From contig JADZDJ010000212.1 in the NCBI GenBank assembly GCA_020851115.1, positions 1 through 64,000 on the forward strand: a stretch of DNA of 64,000 nt, given 5' to 3'. Positions 52,930 to 60,831 of this stretch are shown here, in pieces. Position 1 is the first letter of the stretch. Each line of letters opens with the position of its first letter. The position numbers were made by a program, and so were the translations under genes. The notes beneath the pieces are model-generated. The model saw only the letters and a list, made by a program, of their open reading frames with translations. It ran no database searches and was not told where the DNA came from. Source of the DNA: Pirellulales bacterium. Its GTDB lineage: Bacteria > Planctomycetota > Planctomycetia > Pirellulales > JADZDJ01.

Positions 52930-54657
52930 CTAAAACAGCCCATTATCGGCCGCGTTTCGCTCGCCGTGGGTCATTTGGGTCATTTGGGGCGCTTCCTCAA
53001 GCCCCAGGCCCAGGCCGTAGTTGGATTGCACCGATTGAAGGGACGCAAGTGCGTCGGGCAGATAAGCCCGCCGACCGCCGTACTTGTGGCTCGCGATGCC
53101 GTACCGCTTTAGCAGCCGCCCGATGCCATGCGCCGACCAACGGTCAAACATGTTCGGCTCGGCCATTTTCGCTTTTGCCAAAATGTCGCCAGGCGTCGGC
53201 CGCTCGCCGTTCCGTAGGGCGTCGGTCAAAATCCGCAGCAAAGTTTCATCCGTGTCGGGGGTCTGATCGTCGCGGCAAAGGTCTATGGTCGATAGTGCGT
53301 GTGCCTCGACCAGTCCGCGAAGCCCGTGTGCCCCGTGCGATTCAATCCACGCGGCCAGACTCAGCAGAGGTTGCCATAACTCATAGTCCCGCCCGCTCAT
53401 TGAAGGGCATACGTCCGTTCGCTCCGCCAGGTCTAGCCACGTCGCCCCATGCTCTAGAGCCAGTGAGTGAAGGTCATCGCGCAGCCGTTGCCACGCGGCC
53501 GGTTCGCCGTCGATGCGCCGTCGCGGTTTTTCGCTGCCGGGTGGCGCGCGAAACATCGTGACAGGGATGCACCTCGTCGCCAATGCGGTCGGCAGGCCCG
53601 CGATGCAAGCGAGTGCCTTCGGCCCGAAAACGTCGAATTCGATGGTGCGAAACGAATCTCCGACGGCTTCCAGCCTCGTCGCGCGCCCGCCGCGCTTGTA
53701 ACCGGCGAGCAGCATTGATAGCAGATCGGCCGTTGCCGGGTCGCTCCCTTGCCGCAATCGTTCGGCCTCGTCCAGCAGTAGCGTTCCTCCCCTGTCATTC
53801 ATCGTGCGAAACAGTGCCGCGGCCGTCAAATTAGACGATGCCAGTGGGCGAAACGTCAACCGCGACAGCACCTCAAACACTCGCGACTTTCCGCTTCCGG
53901 CAGGACCGCCAACGAACAAATACGGCACGGCGGGCCAGGCGTGATAAACATAGGTAAGCATCGCCCAGAGGGACAACGTTGCCGTAATGCCCGCTGCTTG
54001 CTCCGGCGGTAGGTCAACAAATAGGGCAAATTGCTCGCACAGTTGTGCAAATATCTCCGCCGGATCGGCAACCGGCGAGCCTCGCAGCCACTCCCGCCTT
54101 GCATCGGCCGACCAGCCGCAAACCGCGTTGCCGCTCGGCTGGCTCGGCTGTGGGTGGACGAACAGTCGACCGGCTGCCCCCAGTTCAACACTGCCGGTCA
54201 GCGTGCGGCATTCACGCCGCCCGTCGGCGTGGCGGACGTATATCAGCCACCGCCCGACGATATGACCGTCGATTTCCGAACGTACCGGAACCGATAAGCC
54301 CGATGCCAGCGGCGCGATGAACCGCTCCGGTCGCACGATTCGCGACGGGTCAACTTCGGGGTAGGTTGCAATTGTTGGCGGTGCGGTTTGCGATTGCGCG
54401 GCCTCGTTGGCCAGAGCCAATTCCAATGCCGCGTCGGCCGCGTCGGCCACCGCGATAATCTGCCCATCGACCGCGCCTAGCTCGGCAGGATCGACCGCCA
54501 ACTTATTCGCCAGCGCCGCGATGAAGCGCCGACGGCTCGCTGCGCTGTTCGGGTCGAACGAATCGCGGTAGACCACTTCGCCGGCCCGCGATTCAACAAT
54601 CCGCTGTGGCTTGCCGTTCGATGGGGCGACCGACAACATGATAGCAGGAATGCTCAT
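52930..54657 (-). CDS. P-loop ATPase, primase/helicase-like (DUF3631-type C-terminus)
   Basis: 575 residues. Walker A is FVGGPAGSGKSRVFEVLSRL, Walker B GGTLLLDEAERLRQ, and a sensor-like segment GGRATRLEAVGDSFRTIEFDVFGPKALACIAGLPTALATRCIPVTMFR follows. The section after it (PAAWQRLRDDLHSLALEHG...CPSMSGRDYELWQPLLSLAAWIE) follows the DUF3631 pattern found at the C-terminus of virus and plasmid primase-helicases. The first 200 residues are not recognised. It should be the replication initiator or helicase of the element. The ATGA overlap couples it to the DnaB-N gene. Confidence 0.75.
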   Translation of the reverse strand: MSIPAIMLSVAPSNGKPQRIVESRAGEVVYRDSFDPNSAASRRRFIAALANKLAVDPAELGAVDGQIIAVADAADAALELALANEAAQSQTAPPTIATYPEVDPSRIVRPERFIAPLASGLSVPVRSEIDGHIVGRWLIYVRHADGRRECRTLTGSVELGAAGRLFVHPQPSQPSGNAVCGWSADARREWLRGSPVADPAEIFAQLCEQFALFVDLPPEQAAGITATLSLWAMLTYVYHAWPAVPYLFVGGPAGSGKSRVFEVLSRLTFRPLASSNLTAAALFRTMNDRGGTLLLDEAERLRQGSDPATADLLSMLLAGYKRGGRATRLEAVGDSFRTIEFDVFGPKALACIAGLPTALATRCIPVTMFRAPPGSEKPRRRIDGEPAAWQRLRDDLHSLALEHGATWLDLAERTDVCPSMSGRDYELWQPLLSLAAWIESHGAHGLRGLVEAHALSTIDLCRDDQTPDTDETLLRILTDALRNGERPTPGDILAKAKMAEPNMFDRWSAHGIGRLLKRYGIASHKYGGRRAYLPDALASLQSVQSNYGLGLGLEEAPQMTQMTHGERNAADNGLF

Positions 54658-55151
54658 CGTCGGCCCCCTTTCCGCGCGGCCTTCGTGCGGTGGGCCAAAG
54701 CGCGTTCCGTTGCGCGGCGGACTGCGGGCGACACGCTCGGCCCCGGCTCGCAGCGGTGCGCCGCCTGGATGAGGCTGACGCCGCGCTCCATCGCGTGCCG
54801 TCGGCGCGACATCTCCGCGACTCGCGCGACATAGTGAGGCAGACTTATCGCAGTGGGCGACATCGTAAATAGCTCTGCCAGCGCCGCGGCCGATACGCCG
54901 CGTTCGGGGTCGTACTCTCCGCCGTCGCGAAGCTCGCCGACCAGCAGCGTTGCGTCGGGGGGTAGACCGCGACCACGCAACCGCAACATCGCGGTGTATA
55001 TCGTCCGCAGCGCGTCATCGGTCAGATCGGCCGGCTCCAGCGCGGCCGCCACGTCGGCGATGCGCTCGGGGGCCAACAAAATGACCCCCAAAATCGCCCG
55101 CTCGGCATCAATATCGCGCGGTGGCGCGCGGTCCAATGGGTCGGATTTCAT
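54654..55151 (-). CDS. DnaB-like helicase N-terminal domain protein
   Basis: 165 residues. The N-terminal domain of replicative helicase DnaB is seen in PPRDIDAERAILGVILLAPERIADVAAALEPADLTDDALRTIYTAMLRLRGRGLPPDATLLVGEL and SAAALAELFTMSPTAISLPHYVARVAEMSRRR. The RecA-like motor domain is absent, and a basic tail follows. It may act as adaptor recruiting host helicase or primase, or as partner of the P-loop ATPase whose gene it overlaps by four bases. Confidence 0.75.
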   Translation of the reverse strand: MKSDPLDRAPPRDIDAERAILGVILLAPERIADVAAALEPADLTDDALRTIYTAMLRLRGRGLPPDATLLVGELRDGGEYDPERGVSAAALAELFTMSPTAISLPHYVARVAEMSRRRHAMERGVSLIQAAHRCEPGPSVSPAVRRATERALAHRTKAARKGGRR

Positions 55152-55366
55152 CGCTCGCCCCCCTTTGCCGCGTCGGTCTGCTGGCTCAGCCAGGCCTGTA
55201 GGTCAGCCATGGGGTACAGCACAGACTGCCGCTTGCCGCGACCAATCCGCAGGCAGGGGATCGGGCCGCGAGGAGCCGATAGGCCCCAGAGGGTGCGGGC
55301 ACTGATGCCCAGGGCCTTCGCCGCGTCGTGGGGCCGTAGGGCCAGGGTAGTAGGTGTCGTCGTCAT
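55148..55366 (-). CDS. AlpA/excisionase-like DNA-binding protein
   Basis: 72 residues from the ATG at 55366 (MTTTPTTLALRPHDAAKALGIS). The HTH reads RPHDAAKALGISARTLWGLSAPRGPIPCLRIGRGKRQSVLYPMADLQAWLSQQ, the winged-helix pattern of AlpA and MerR-type excisionases. It probably bends att DNA for excision or regulates the replication genes; its stop overlaps the DnaB-N start. Confidence 0.75.
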   Translation of the reverse strand: MTTTPTTLALRPHDAAKALGISARTLWGLSAPRGPIPCLRIGRGKRQSVLYPMADLQAWLSQQTDAAKGGER

Positions 55367-55514
55367 CTCGGTCTCTCCATCGGGCCGCCGGCCGCGAAGT
55401 GCGGCCTGCATAACCGTTGGCGCAGCGTTCCGTAAACGAAAGGGAACAGTGGTGCAGTCGCAACAAGACGCCCAGAAATAGCCGGGCTAGCGCGAAAAAG
55501 AAAAATATTTGCGC

Positions 55515-55535
55515 GTTCCCTAGGAGATAGGGAAC
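55515..55535. promoter_or_regulatory. Inverted repeat, operator or terminator
   Basis: GTTCCCTA, five-base loop, TAGGGAAC (8 of 8 paired). On the minus strand it follows the 260-aa gene by 18 bases, and an AT-rich tract with T-runs lies downstream, so it may terminate that gene or control the AlpA-like gene. Confidence 0.5.
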
Positions 55536-55552
55536 GATGGAACACCCGCCCG

Positions 55553-56335
55553 TTATTCGTCCTGATTCATTTTGTCGGGCGTTCGGGCGTCATAGAAATC
55601 GCGGGGTTGGAACTCGCCGTTCAGTGCTTTCATCGCCGCCACAAGCCGGGGCAAATTGCAGCACAGCATTCGATACTTGGCGTGCCCTTGAAACTGATGG
55701 GTAAAAAATGCCGACGCGGTACGCTTTGCCACTCCCGCCAGCCGGGCCAGTTCGTTGTTGCCGATGGGTTCCAGATTCAGGCAACCGCCGTCGGCGTACC
55801 TGTGGTGTCTCGTCAGAGCCGCAATCAGCTTCACCCGACCTTCGCCGCGTTCGGTACTCCTTTTCGGTTTTATGGGCGTTGAAGTATCGCTTGCGGCTTC
55901 CGCTTCATCAACAAGCAATTTCACTTCGCCCTGATACGTCGCCCAGTGGTTGCGCAACTCCGGGACGCGGTCGCTCATCAATACACCATACCGCAGCGCC
56001 AATCGGTGTTCGTCTAAAACCGACCGATCATCGCCCAACAACGGCAGCGATGGAAGCTCCCGCCACGGGTCAATTCGCTCGCTCCAGACGACAAGGGAAT
56101 CGTAAATTGCCGCCAACAGTGCCAGCCGCTCGTCGTACGTGAGTGCGACATGTGAAAACGGGACCGGAATCACACCAGCCTCAAAGCCATCGTCATCGAG
56201 GTGGATGGGTGGATCGCTCGCCCATCGCCGAACGGCGGCGCGCCACCAGTCCCGATTGTCCTTCACCAACGGAACCAGCCGATGATAGACCTCATTCAGC
56301 GGGTCGTTGTCGATCACGAGAACCTGCCTTTCCAT
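55553..56335 (-). CDS. Element-encoded hypothetical protein with C-terminal HTH
   Basis: 260 residues. The first 150 are acidic and helical without a known pattern (WWRAAVRRWASDPPIHLDDDGFEAG, YDERLALLAAIYDSLVVW). Near the C-terminus a winged-helix-like segment is seen: VKLIAALTRHHRYADGGCLNLEPIGNNELARLAGVAKRTASAFFTHQFQGHAKY. Likely a DNA-binding protein of the element, perhaps in replication control. Not recognised beyond that. Confidence 0.65.
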   Translation of the reverse strand: MERQVLVIDNDPLNEVYHRLVPLVKDNRDWWRAAVRRWASDPPIHLDDDGFEAGVIPVPFSHVALTYDERLALLAAIYDSLVVWSERIDPWRELPSLPLLGDDRSVLDEHRLALRYGVLMSDRVPELRNHWATYQGEVKLLVDEAEAASDTSTPIKPKRSTERGEGRVKLIAALTRHHRYADGGCLNLEPIGNNELARLAGVAKRTASAFFTHQFQGHAKYRMLCCNLPRLVAAMKALNGEFQPRDFYDARTPDKMNQDE

Positions 56336-56542
56336 CGGGCCGGACCACCGCAGCGCGCGGAAGGCAGAAAACGCGCCGCCGATGGTCCGCGTTAGGCCAC
56401 GTCACCCGTCGGCTCGCGGCCACCCTTGAAAACAACAATAACAACGTTTGTTCGCCGGTCAACCCGGCTGCCCCCGCGATGGAGGGCGAGAAATTCCTCG
56501 CGCACGCGCACGCGTACTTCGACATCAACCAATAACTAAAAC

Positions 56543-56779
56543 CTACAAGCCACCATCAATTTCCGCCTTTTCTCCGAGCCGCTGTCTCAGTTCAAATACC
56601 GCCCTCCAAGCTTCCGCCGCAGCGCTCATGGCCGCGCGCCACGACTCGCACAGCAGGTCTCCACTGGGCCGCTCATCATACTGCCTCGGCATGAGATCAT
56701 AAAGATCGTCGCAGAAGGCATGGATTCGGACCGTCAGTTCATCGACCCTCTTAAACTTCGTTCGCGGTCGACCTGGCAT
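56543..56779 (-). CDS. Small helical element protein
   Basis: 78 residues (MPGRPRTKFKRVDELTVRIHAFCDDLYDLMPRQYDERPSGDLLCESW...). The N-terminus has the AT-hook-like GRPR motif. The rest is two helices with LYDLMPRQYDERP. Similar small proteins, as I remember them, are common in planctomycete integrated elements. Function unknown. Confidence 0.6.
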   Translation of the reverse strand: MPGRPRTKFKRVDELTVRIHAFCDDLYDLMPRQYDERPSGDLLCESWRAAMSAAAEAWRAVFELRQRLGEKAEIDGGL

Positions 56780-56927
56780 GATTGCAGCTCCCCATTTTCC
56801 CCCTGGTTAAGATTGTAAACCCGCATCCGGCGAGGTTTAAATAATTAAATATATAGGCGGCAATGCGCCCGCGGGGTGTGGTAAAAATATCTTAGGTCTG
56901 GGGCCCCCATGCCCCACCCCCCTCCCG

Positions 56928-57131
56928 TCACACGCTGCACCCACCGATGATGCCCATAACCGCCTCTTTGACTTCCGCCGGCAGGTCTGGCCAAGCATCG
57001 ACCACAGCCGCCAAATCAGGGTCCAGCGGGGCTTTTTGTGCGCCGAGTGCGCCGCTTTTTGCGCCGCTCTGGTTGCCAACCCCGTTATTTCCCGACGATT
57101 GCGGCCCAAGTTCGATTCCCGCCGCCTCCAC
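56928..57131 (-). other. Alternative integrase C-terminus, displaced by integration
   Basis: An open frame of 67 codons begins at the att core (MEAAGIE, core-encoded, GTG start only by chance) and continues LGPQSSGNNGVGNQSG then AKSGALGAQKAPLDPDLAAVV and DAWPDLPAEVKEAVMGIIGG. It is in the same frame across the core as the integrase at the other end. When the element is excised the two halves would join, giving an integrase of 498 residues. The amphipathic DLAAVVDAWPDLPAEVKEAVMGII segment is protein-like. In the integrated state it has no start of its own. Confidence 0.7.
57110..57130 (+). repeat. Attachment-site core, distal side
   Basis: Identical 21-bp copy of 50894-50914. The sequence before it does not rebuild a T stem, so this is only the displaced tmRNA tail, not a tRNA or second tmRNA. 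Confidence 0.9.
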
Positions 57132-57145
57132 TTTCTTTCAATACG

Positions 57146-57183
57146 AGCCCTTCGGCGAGAACGTCGAAGGGCTTGCTTATTGT
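57146..57183 (+). terminator. Original tmRNA terminator, now 6.2 kb away
   Basis: AGCCCTTCG and CGAAGGGCT pair around a 10-base loop (57146-57173), followed by TGCTTATTGTGG. It lies 16 bases after the distal attachment core, the position expected for the terminator of the tmRNA before the element came in. Confidence 0.6.
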
Positions 57184-57410
57184 GGCGTAAAGAGTTGCGC
57201 CGTTAAGAGTGCAGCCTTCGACAGAACAGCGCGTGCGCTGGAATCCGTCGCTTGGTGAGACGAATTGAGTTGCTGAGTGTGCATGATGGAGGAGCACACG
57301 GAGCGCTTGACGAAATATGAAAATGGATTCGGGAATTCAATGAATGAAAAGAAGGCCATTGGGAGTTTTAATGAAAAGAAACAGATCATGCTTCGACCGG
57401 GCAGAAACAT

Positions 57411-60400
57411 ATGACCAAACAAGACGGAAAATCAACGGTTCGCGCATGGCGGGAACGGATCACCATTCCAACCTATGGCATTGGCTCACCGGAAGCCAAT
57501 CCAGTTTTCTTGGAGAAGCGCGTTTACCAGGGGAGCAGTGGGTCTGTCTATCCCTACCCGGTGATCGAATCGATTTCGGACGAGAAGGTCGATCGCACAT
57601 ACGACGCGGTATTTATCGAAAATGAATTTCTCAAAATTCTGATCCTGCCGGAACTGGGTGGTCGAGTACAGATGGCGCTCGACAAGACAAACGACTATCA
57701 CTTTGTCTACTACAACCGCGTGATCAAGCCGGCGCTGGTTGGCTTGGCGGGGCCTTGGATTAGCGGTGGCATCGAATTCAATTGGCCGCAGCATCACCGG
57801 CCTAGCACGTTCCATCCACTGGATGCGGATGTGATTACAAGCGACGACGGTTCGTGGACGGTTTGGTGCAACGAGATCGATCGCATGGTGGGGACGCGCG
57901 CCATGCATGGCTTCCGATTGTATCCTGGCAGGGCGTATCTAGAAGTTCTCGTGCGATTGTCGAACCGTACTCCGCTACCCGAAACATTTTTGTGGTGGGC
58001 CAATCCGGCCGTACATGCAGACGAAAACCACCAGTCCATTTTCCCGCCCGATGTGCATGCCGTCATGGATCATGGCAAGCGCGACGTGAGTACATTCCCG
58101 ATCGCCAAGGGTGAGTATTACAAAGTCAATTATTCGCCGGGGACTGATATCAGCCGGTACAAGAATATTCCCGTGCCCACGTCGTTTATGGCGCATCACT
58201 CGGATTACGACTTTGTGGGTTCCTATGATCACGGCCGGCAGGCGGGGCTTCTTCACATTGCAAACCATCATATTTCACCCGGCAAGAAACAATGGACATG
58301 GGGCTGCGGTGAATTCGGAAAAGCGTGGGATCGGCAGCTTACCGATGACGATGGTCCGTACATTGAGCTGATGTGCGGCGTGTACACCGACAACCAGCCT
58401 GATTTCAGTTGGCTTAGCCCCGGCGAAGAAAGGTCGTTTTCGCAATATTTCATGCCCTACAAAGGCGTGGGCGTGATCAAGAACGCCACCATCGACGCAG
58501 TGCTTGGGCTCGAATTGGAAGGTTCGCGCGCGGCCGTTCGCGTTTACGTCACCGCCGAGCGCCTCTCCGCTCGAGTCGTCCTCAAGGCTCGTGAAAAGAT
58601 CGTGCTTGATGAACAATTCGATGCCGATCCACATTCCTGCCGCGAGTTTCAGGTCGACTTGCCAAGCGACGTTGAACCAGCCAAAGTGCGAGTTTCTATT
58701 CACGATGCCGCCGGAGTGGAATTGGTCAGCTACTCGCCCAAAACACACGATGCCGACTTGCCGGTTCCGGCGCAGCCGATTGCTAAGCCTGTGGATATCG
58801 ACACCAACGAATCGCTCTATCTGGCCGGATTGCACCTGGAGCAATATCGTCATGCGACCCGCAAGGCGGAAGACTATTTCGGCGAAGCCCTGCTGCGTGA
58901 CCCGACAGACTTGCGCTGTAATCTGGCGCTGGGCCGAACCCATTACCGTCGCGGCCAATATGGGGCCGCGGAATCGCTGTTTCGAGCGGCCGTTGAACGA
59001 GCGACTCGCCACAATCCGAATTCATTCGCGGGCGAATGCCACTATGATCTCGGCCTGTCTCTCGTGGCCCAGCGTAGGGATGAGGAGGCAGAGGATGCTT
59101 TTTATAAGTCCACATGGTCTCCACCCTATCAAGACGCGGCGTACTTTCAATTAGCTCGCATTGCGTTCCGTCGAGCTGATTGGGCAGCCGCGGAAGACTT
59201 ATTGCAGCGCTGCCTCGATCGCAACGCGCGCCATCAACAAGCTATCCACCTGCTGGTTGTCTCGCTCGTATTGCAAAACAAAGGTGAAGTCGCGGCCAAA
59301 TTGATCGATCGTGAATTGCAACGCGACCCATTCAACGTCGGCGTTTTATTTGAGATCGAATACGCTTTCGATCACGGCTCGACACAGTTCAAACGCCGCC
59401 TGGGCAGCGAGTCTCATCATTACGTTGAACTCACATGCGACTATGCCGCAGCGGGCTGTTACGAACGCGCAAGCGCCGTTTTACGATCGTATTTGGAGCG
59501 GGCGACAGGGCAACCAGACTCATCGCTTGTCTATTATTACCTGGCTGAATTCGCCGAACAAATGGGAGACTCGCAGGAGGCTATTCGATTCTCAATGCTA
59601 GGCGCGAAGCTGCCGCGGCAGGGATTCTTCCCGAATCGACTAGAGGATCTGGCTGTGCTAGAGACGGCCGTCTCGCGACTTCCAAGCGATTTTCGCGCCC
59701 ATTGCGACATCGGCAACTTGCTTTACAGCAAGCGCCGTTACGATGATGCAATCGACGCCTGGGAAAACGCCCGCGACCTGGCCCACGACTTCGCCCAACC
59801 GAATCGGAATTTGGGCTTGGCGTACTATAATCATTGCAAGGATCCTGTGTCCGCATGGCGATCGCTAGAAAAAGCTTTTCATCTCAATCCAGACGACTCT
59901 CGCGTGTTGTATGAATTGGATCAGCTTGCCAAACGATTAAATCACGACGCCGAAGAACGCCTACTGCGATTGCAAGCGCATCCCGATGGTGTGCGTCGCC
60001 GCGACGACCTGACGATCGAGCAAATCACATTGTTAAATCAACTCGGCAGACACGAACAGGCGCTCGAGCTTCTGCGACTCAGGCAGTTTCATCCGTGGGA
60101 AGGCGGAGAAGGAAAAGTATCGGCGCAGTACGTGTTGAGCTTAACGGAATTGGCTCGCAAGGCTATGGCCGACGATCGATTTGACGACGCGGTCGATTTC
60201 CTGGAACGGGCGCTTGTCTGGCCGCACTCATTGGGAGAGGGCAAGTTGGCCGGGATTCAAGAAAACAATATCCACTACTGGCTCGGCGAAGTTCATCGGC
60301 AATTGGGCCATGAAGTGGCCGCCCGTGAGTGGTTCCAACGCGCAAGCATTGGGCTCGCCGAGCCATCATCGGCGCAATATTACAATGACCAACCGCCGGA

Positions 60401-60761
60401 AATGATCTTTTATCAAGGGTTAGCCCTGCGAGCTCTCGGCGATGAAACCAGCGCGATCGACCGCTTTGAACGACTGATCGGATATGGTCGCGCCCATCTC
60501 GACGATGATACAGCCATCGATTACTTTGCCGTTTCGCTGCCCGATTTCTTGGTATTCGAGGCCGATCTCGCGGTGAAGAATGAACTGCACTGCCGATACA
60601 TGCTCGCGTTGGGATATCTTGGGCTCAACAACGACCGCCTGGCGGAGCAAGCGTTCGCGAATATACTGCAGAACGATGTGAATCATTTGGGCGCTCTCGT
60701 TCATCGCAAGTTATGCAAAGTGGAAGCGCGGCCGGTCCCGCACATGTCCTCGCAGCCATGA
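57411..60761 (+). CDS. DUF5107 and TPR-repeat protein
   Basis: 1116 residues. The first half is a DUF5107 domain, a galactose-mutarotase-like beta-sandwich (VFIENEFLKILILPELGGRVQMALDKTNDYHFVYYNRVIKPALVGLAGPWISGGIEFNWPQHHRPSTF; GLLHIANHHISPGKKQWTWGCGEFGKAWDRQLTDDDGPYIELMCGVYTDNQPDFSWLSPGE). Many TPR helices follow (DLRCNLALGRTHYRRGQYGAAESLFRAAV; DYAAAGCYERASAVLRSYLERATG; ALRALGDETSAIDRFERL). No signal peptide, so likely cytoplasmic. It precedes a sugar transporter and another mutarotase-like protein. Confidence 0.85.
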   Translation: MTKQDGKSTVRAWRERITIPTYGIGSPEANPVFLEKRVYQGSSGSVYPYPVIESISDEKVDRTYDAVFIENEFLKILILPELGGRVQMALDKTNDYHFVYYNRVIKPALVGLAGPWISGGIEFNWPQHHRPSTFHPLDADVITSDDGSWTVWCNEIDRMVGTRAMHGFRLYPGRAYLEVLVRLSNRTPLPETFLWWANPAVHADENHQSIFPPDVHAVMDHGKRDVSTFPIAKGEYYKVNYSPGTDISRYKNIPVPTSFMAHHSDYDFVGSYDHGRQAGLLHIANHHISPGKKQWTWGCGEFGKAWDRQLTDDDGPYIELMCGVYTDNQPDFSWLSPGEERSFSQYFMPYKGVGVIKNATIDAVLGLELEGSRAAVRVYVTAERLSARVVLKAREKIVLDEQFDADPHSCREFQVDLPSDVEPAKVRVSIHDAAGVELVSYSPKTHDADLPVPAQPIAKPVDIDTNESLYLAGLHLEQYRHATRKAEDYFGEALLRDPTDLRCNLALGRTHYRRGQYGAAESLFRAAVERATRHNPNSFAGECHYDLGLSLVAQRRDEEAEDAFYKSTWSPPYQDAAYFQLARIAFRRADWAAAEDLLQRCLDRNARHQQAIHLLVVSLVLQNKGEVAAKLIDRELQRDPFNVGVLFEIEYAFDHGSTQFKRRLGSESHHYVELTCDYAAAGCYERASAVLRSYLERATGQPDSSLVYYYLAEFAEQMGDSQEAIRFSMLGAKLPRQGFFPNRLEDLAVLETAVSRLPSDFRAHCDIGNLLYSKRRYDDAIDAWENARDLAHDFAQPNRNLGLAYYNHCKDPVSAWRSLEKAFHLNPDDSRVLYELDQLAKRLNHDAEERLLRLQAHPDGVRRRDDLTIEQITLLNQLGRHEQALELLRLRQFHPWEGGEGKVSAQYVLSLTELARKAMADDRFDDAVDFLERALVWPHSLGEGKLAGIQENNIHYWLGEVHRQLGHEVAAREWFQRASIGLAEPSSAQYYNDQPPEMIFYQGLALRALGDETSAIDRFERLIGYGRAHLDDDTAIDYFAVSLPDFLVFEADLAVKNELHCRYMLALGYLGLNNDRLAEQAFANILQNDVNHLGALVHRKLCKVEARPVPHMSSQP

Positions 60762-60831
60762 TCACCCCGGAACCCAGGGCGCAAAGAATCGCGGCAGCGG
60801 AGATTCGCCCGAATTGGTCGAGGACGACAAG

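Larger units (their letters stand above)
50894..57130. mobile_element. Integrative element inserted in tmRNA (satellite-like, 6.2 kb)
   Basis: Bounded by a perfect 21-bp direct repeat that equals the last 21 bases of tmRNA. It carries, all on the minus strand, an integrase, an HTH regulator, a zinc-ribbon protein, a P-loop ATPase with DUF3631-like C-terminus, a DnaB-N-domain protein, an AlpA-like protein, a 260-aa protein with HTH end and a 78-aa protein. There are no capsid, portal, terminase or conjugation genes. The layout (integrase-regulator, replication module, short hypotheticals) resembles phage satellites or cryptic replicating islands. Confidence 0.85.

Noticed and set aside
56837-57109. 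90-codon minus-strand frame at the end of the element (MGRNRREITGLATRAAQ...)
   Set aside because: It overlaps the alternative integrase tail in another frame; the tail frame is contiguous with the integrase across the core and looks more protein-like.
57110-57130. tRNA 3' end
   Set aside because: Only the 3' part of a T arm and acceptor is present; it is the displaced attachment core.
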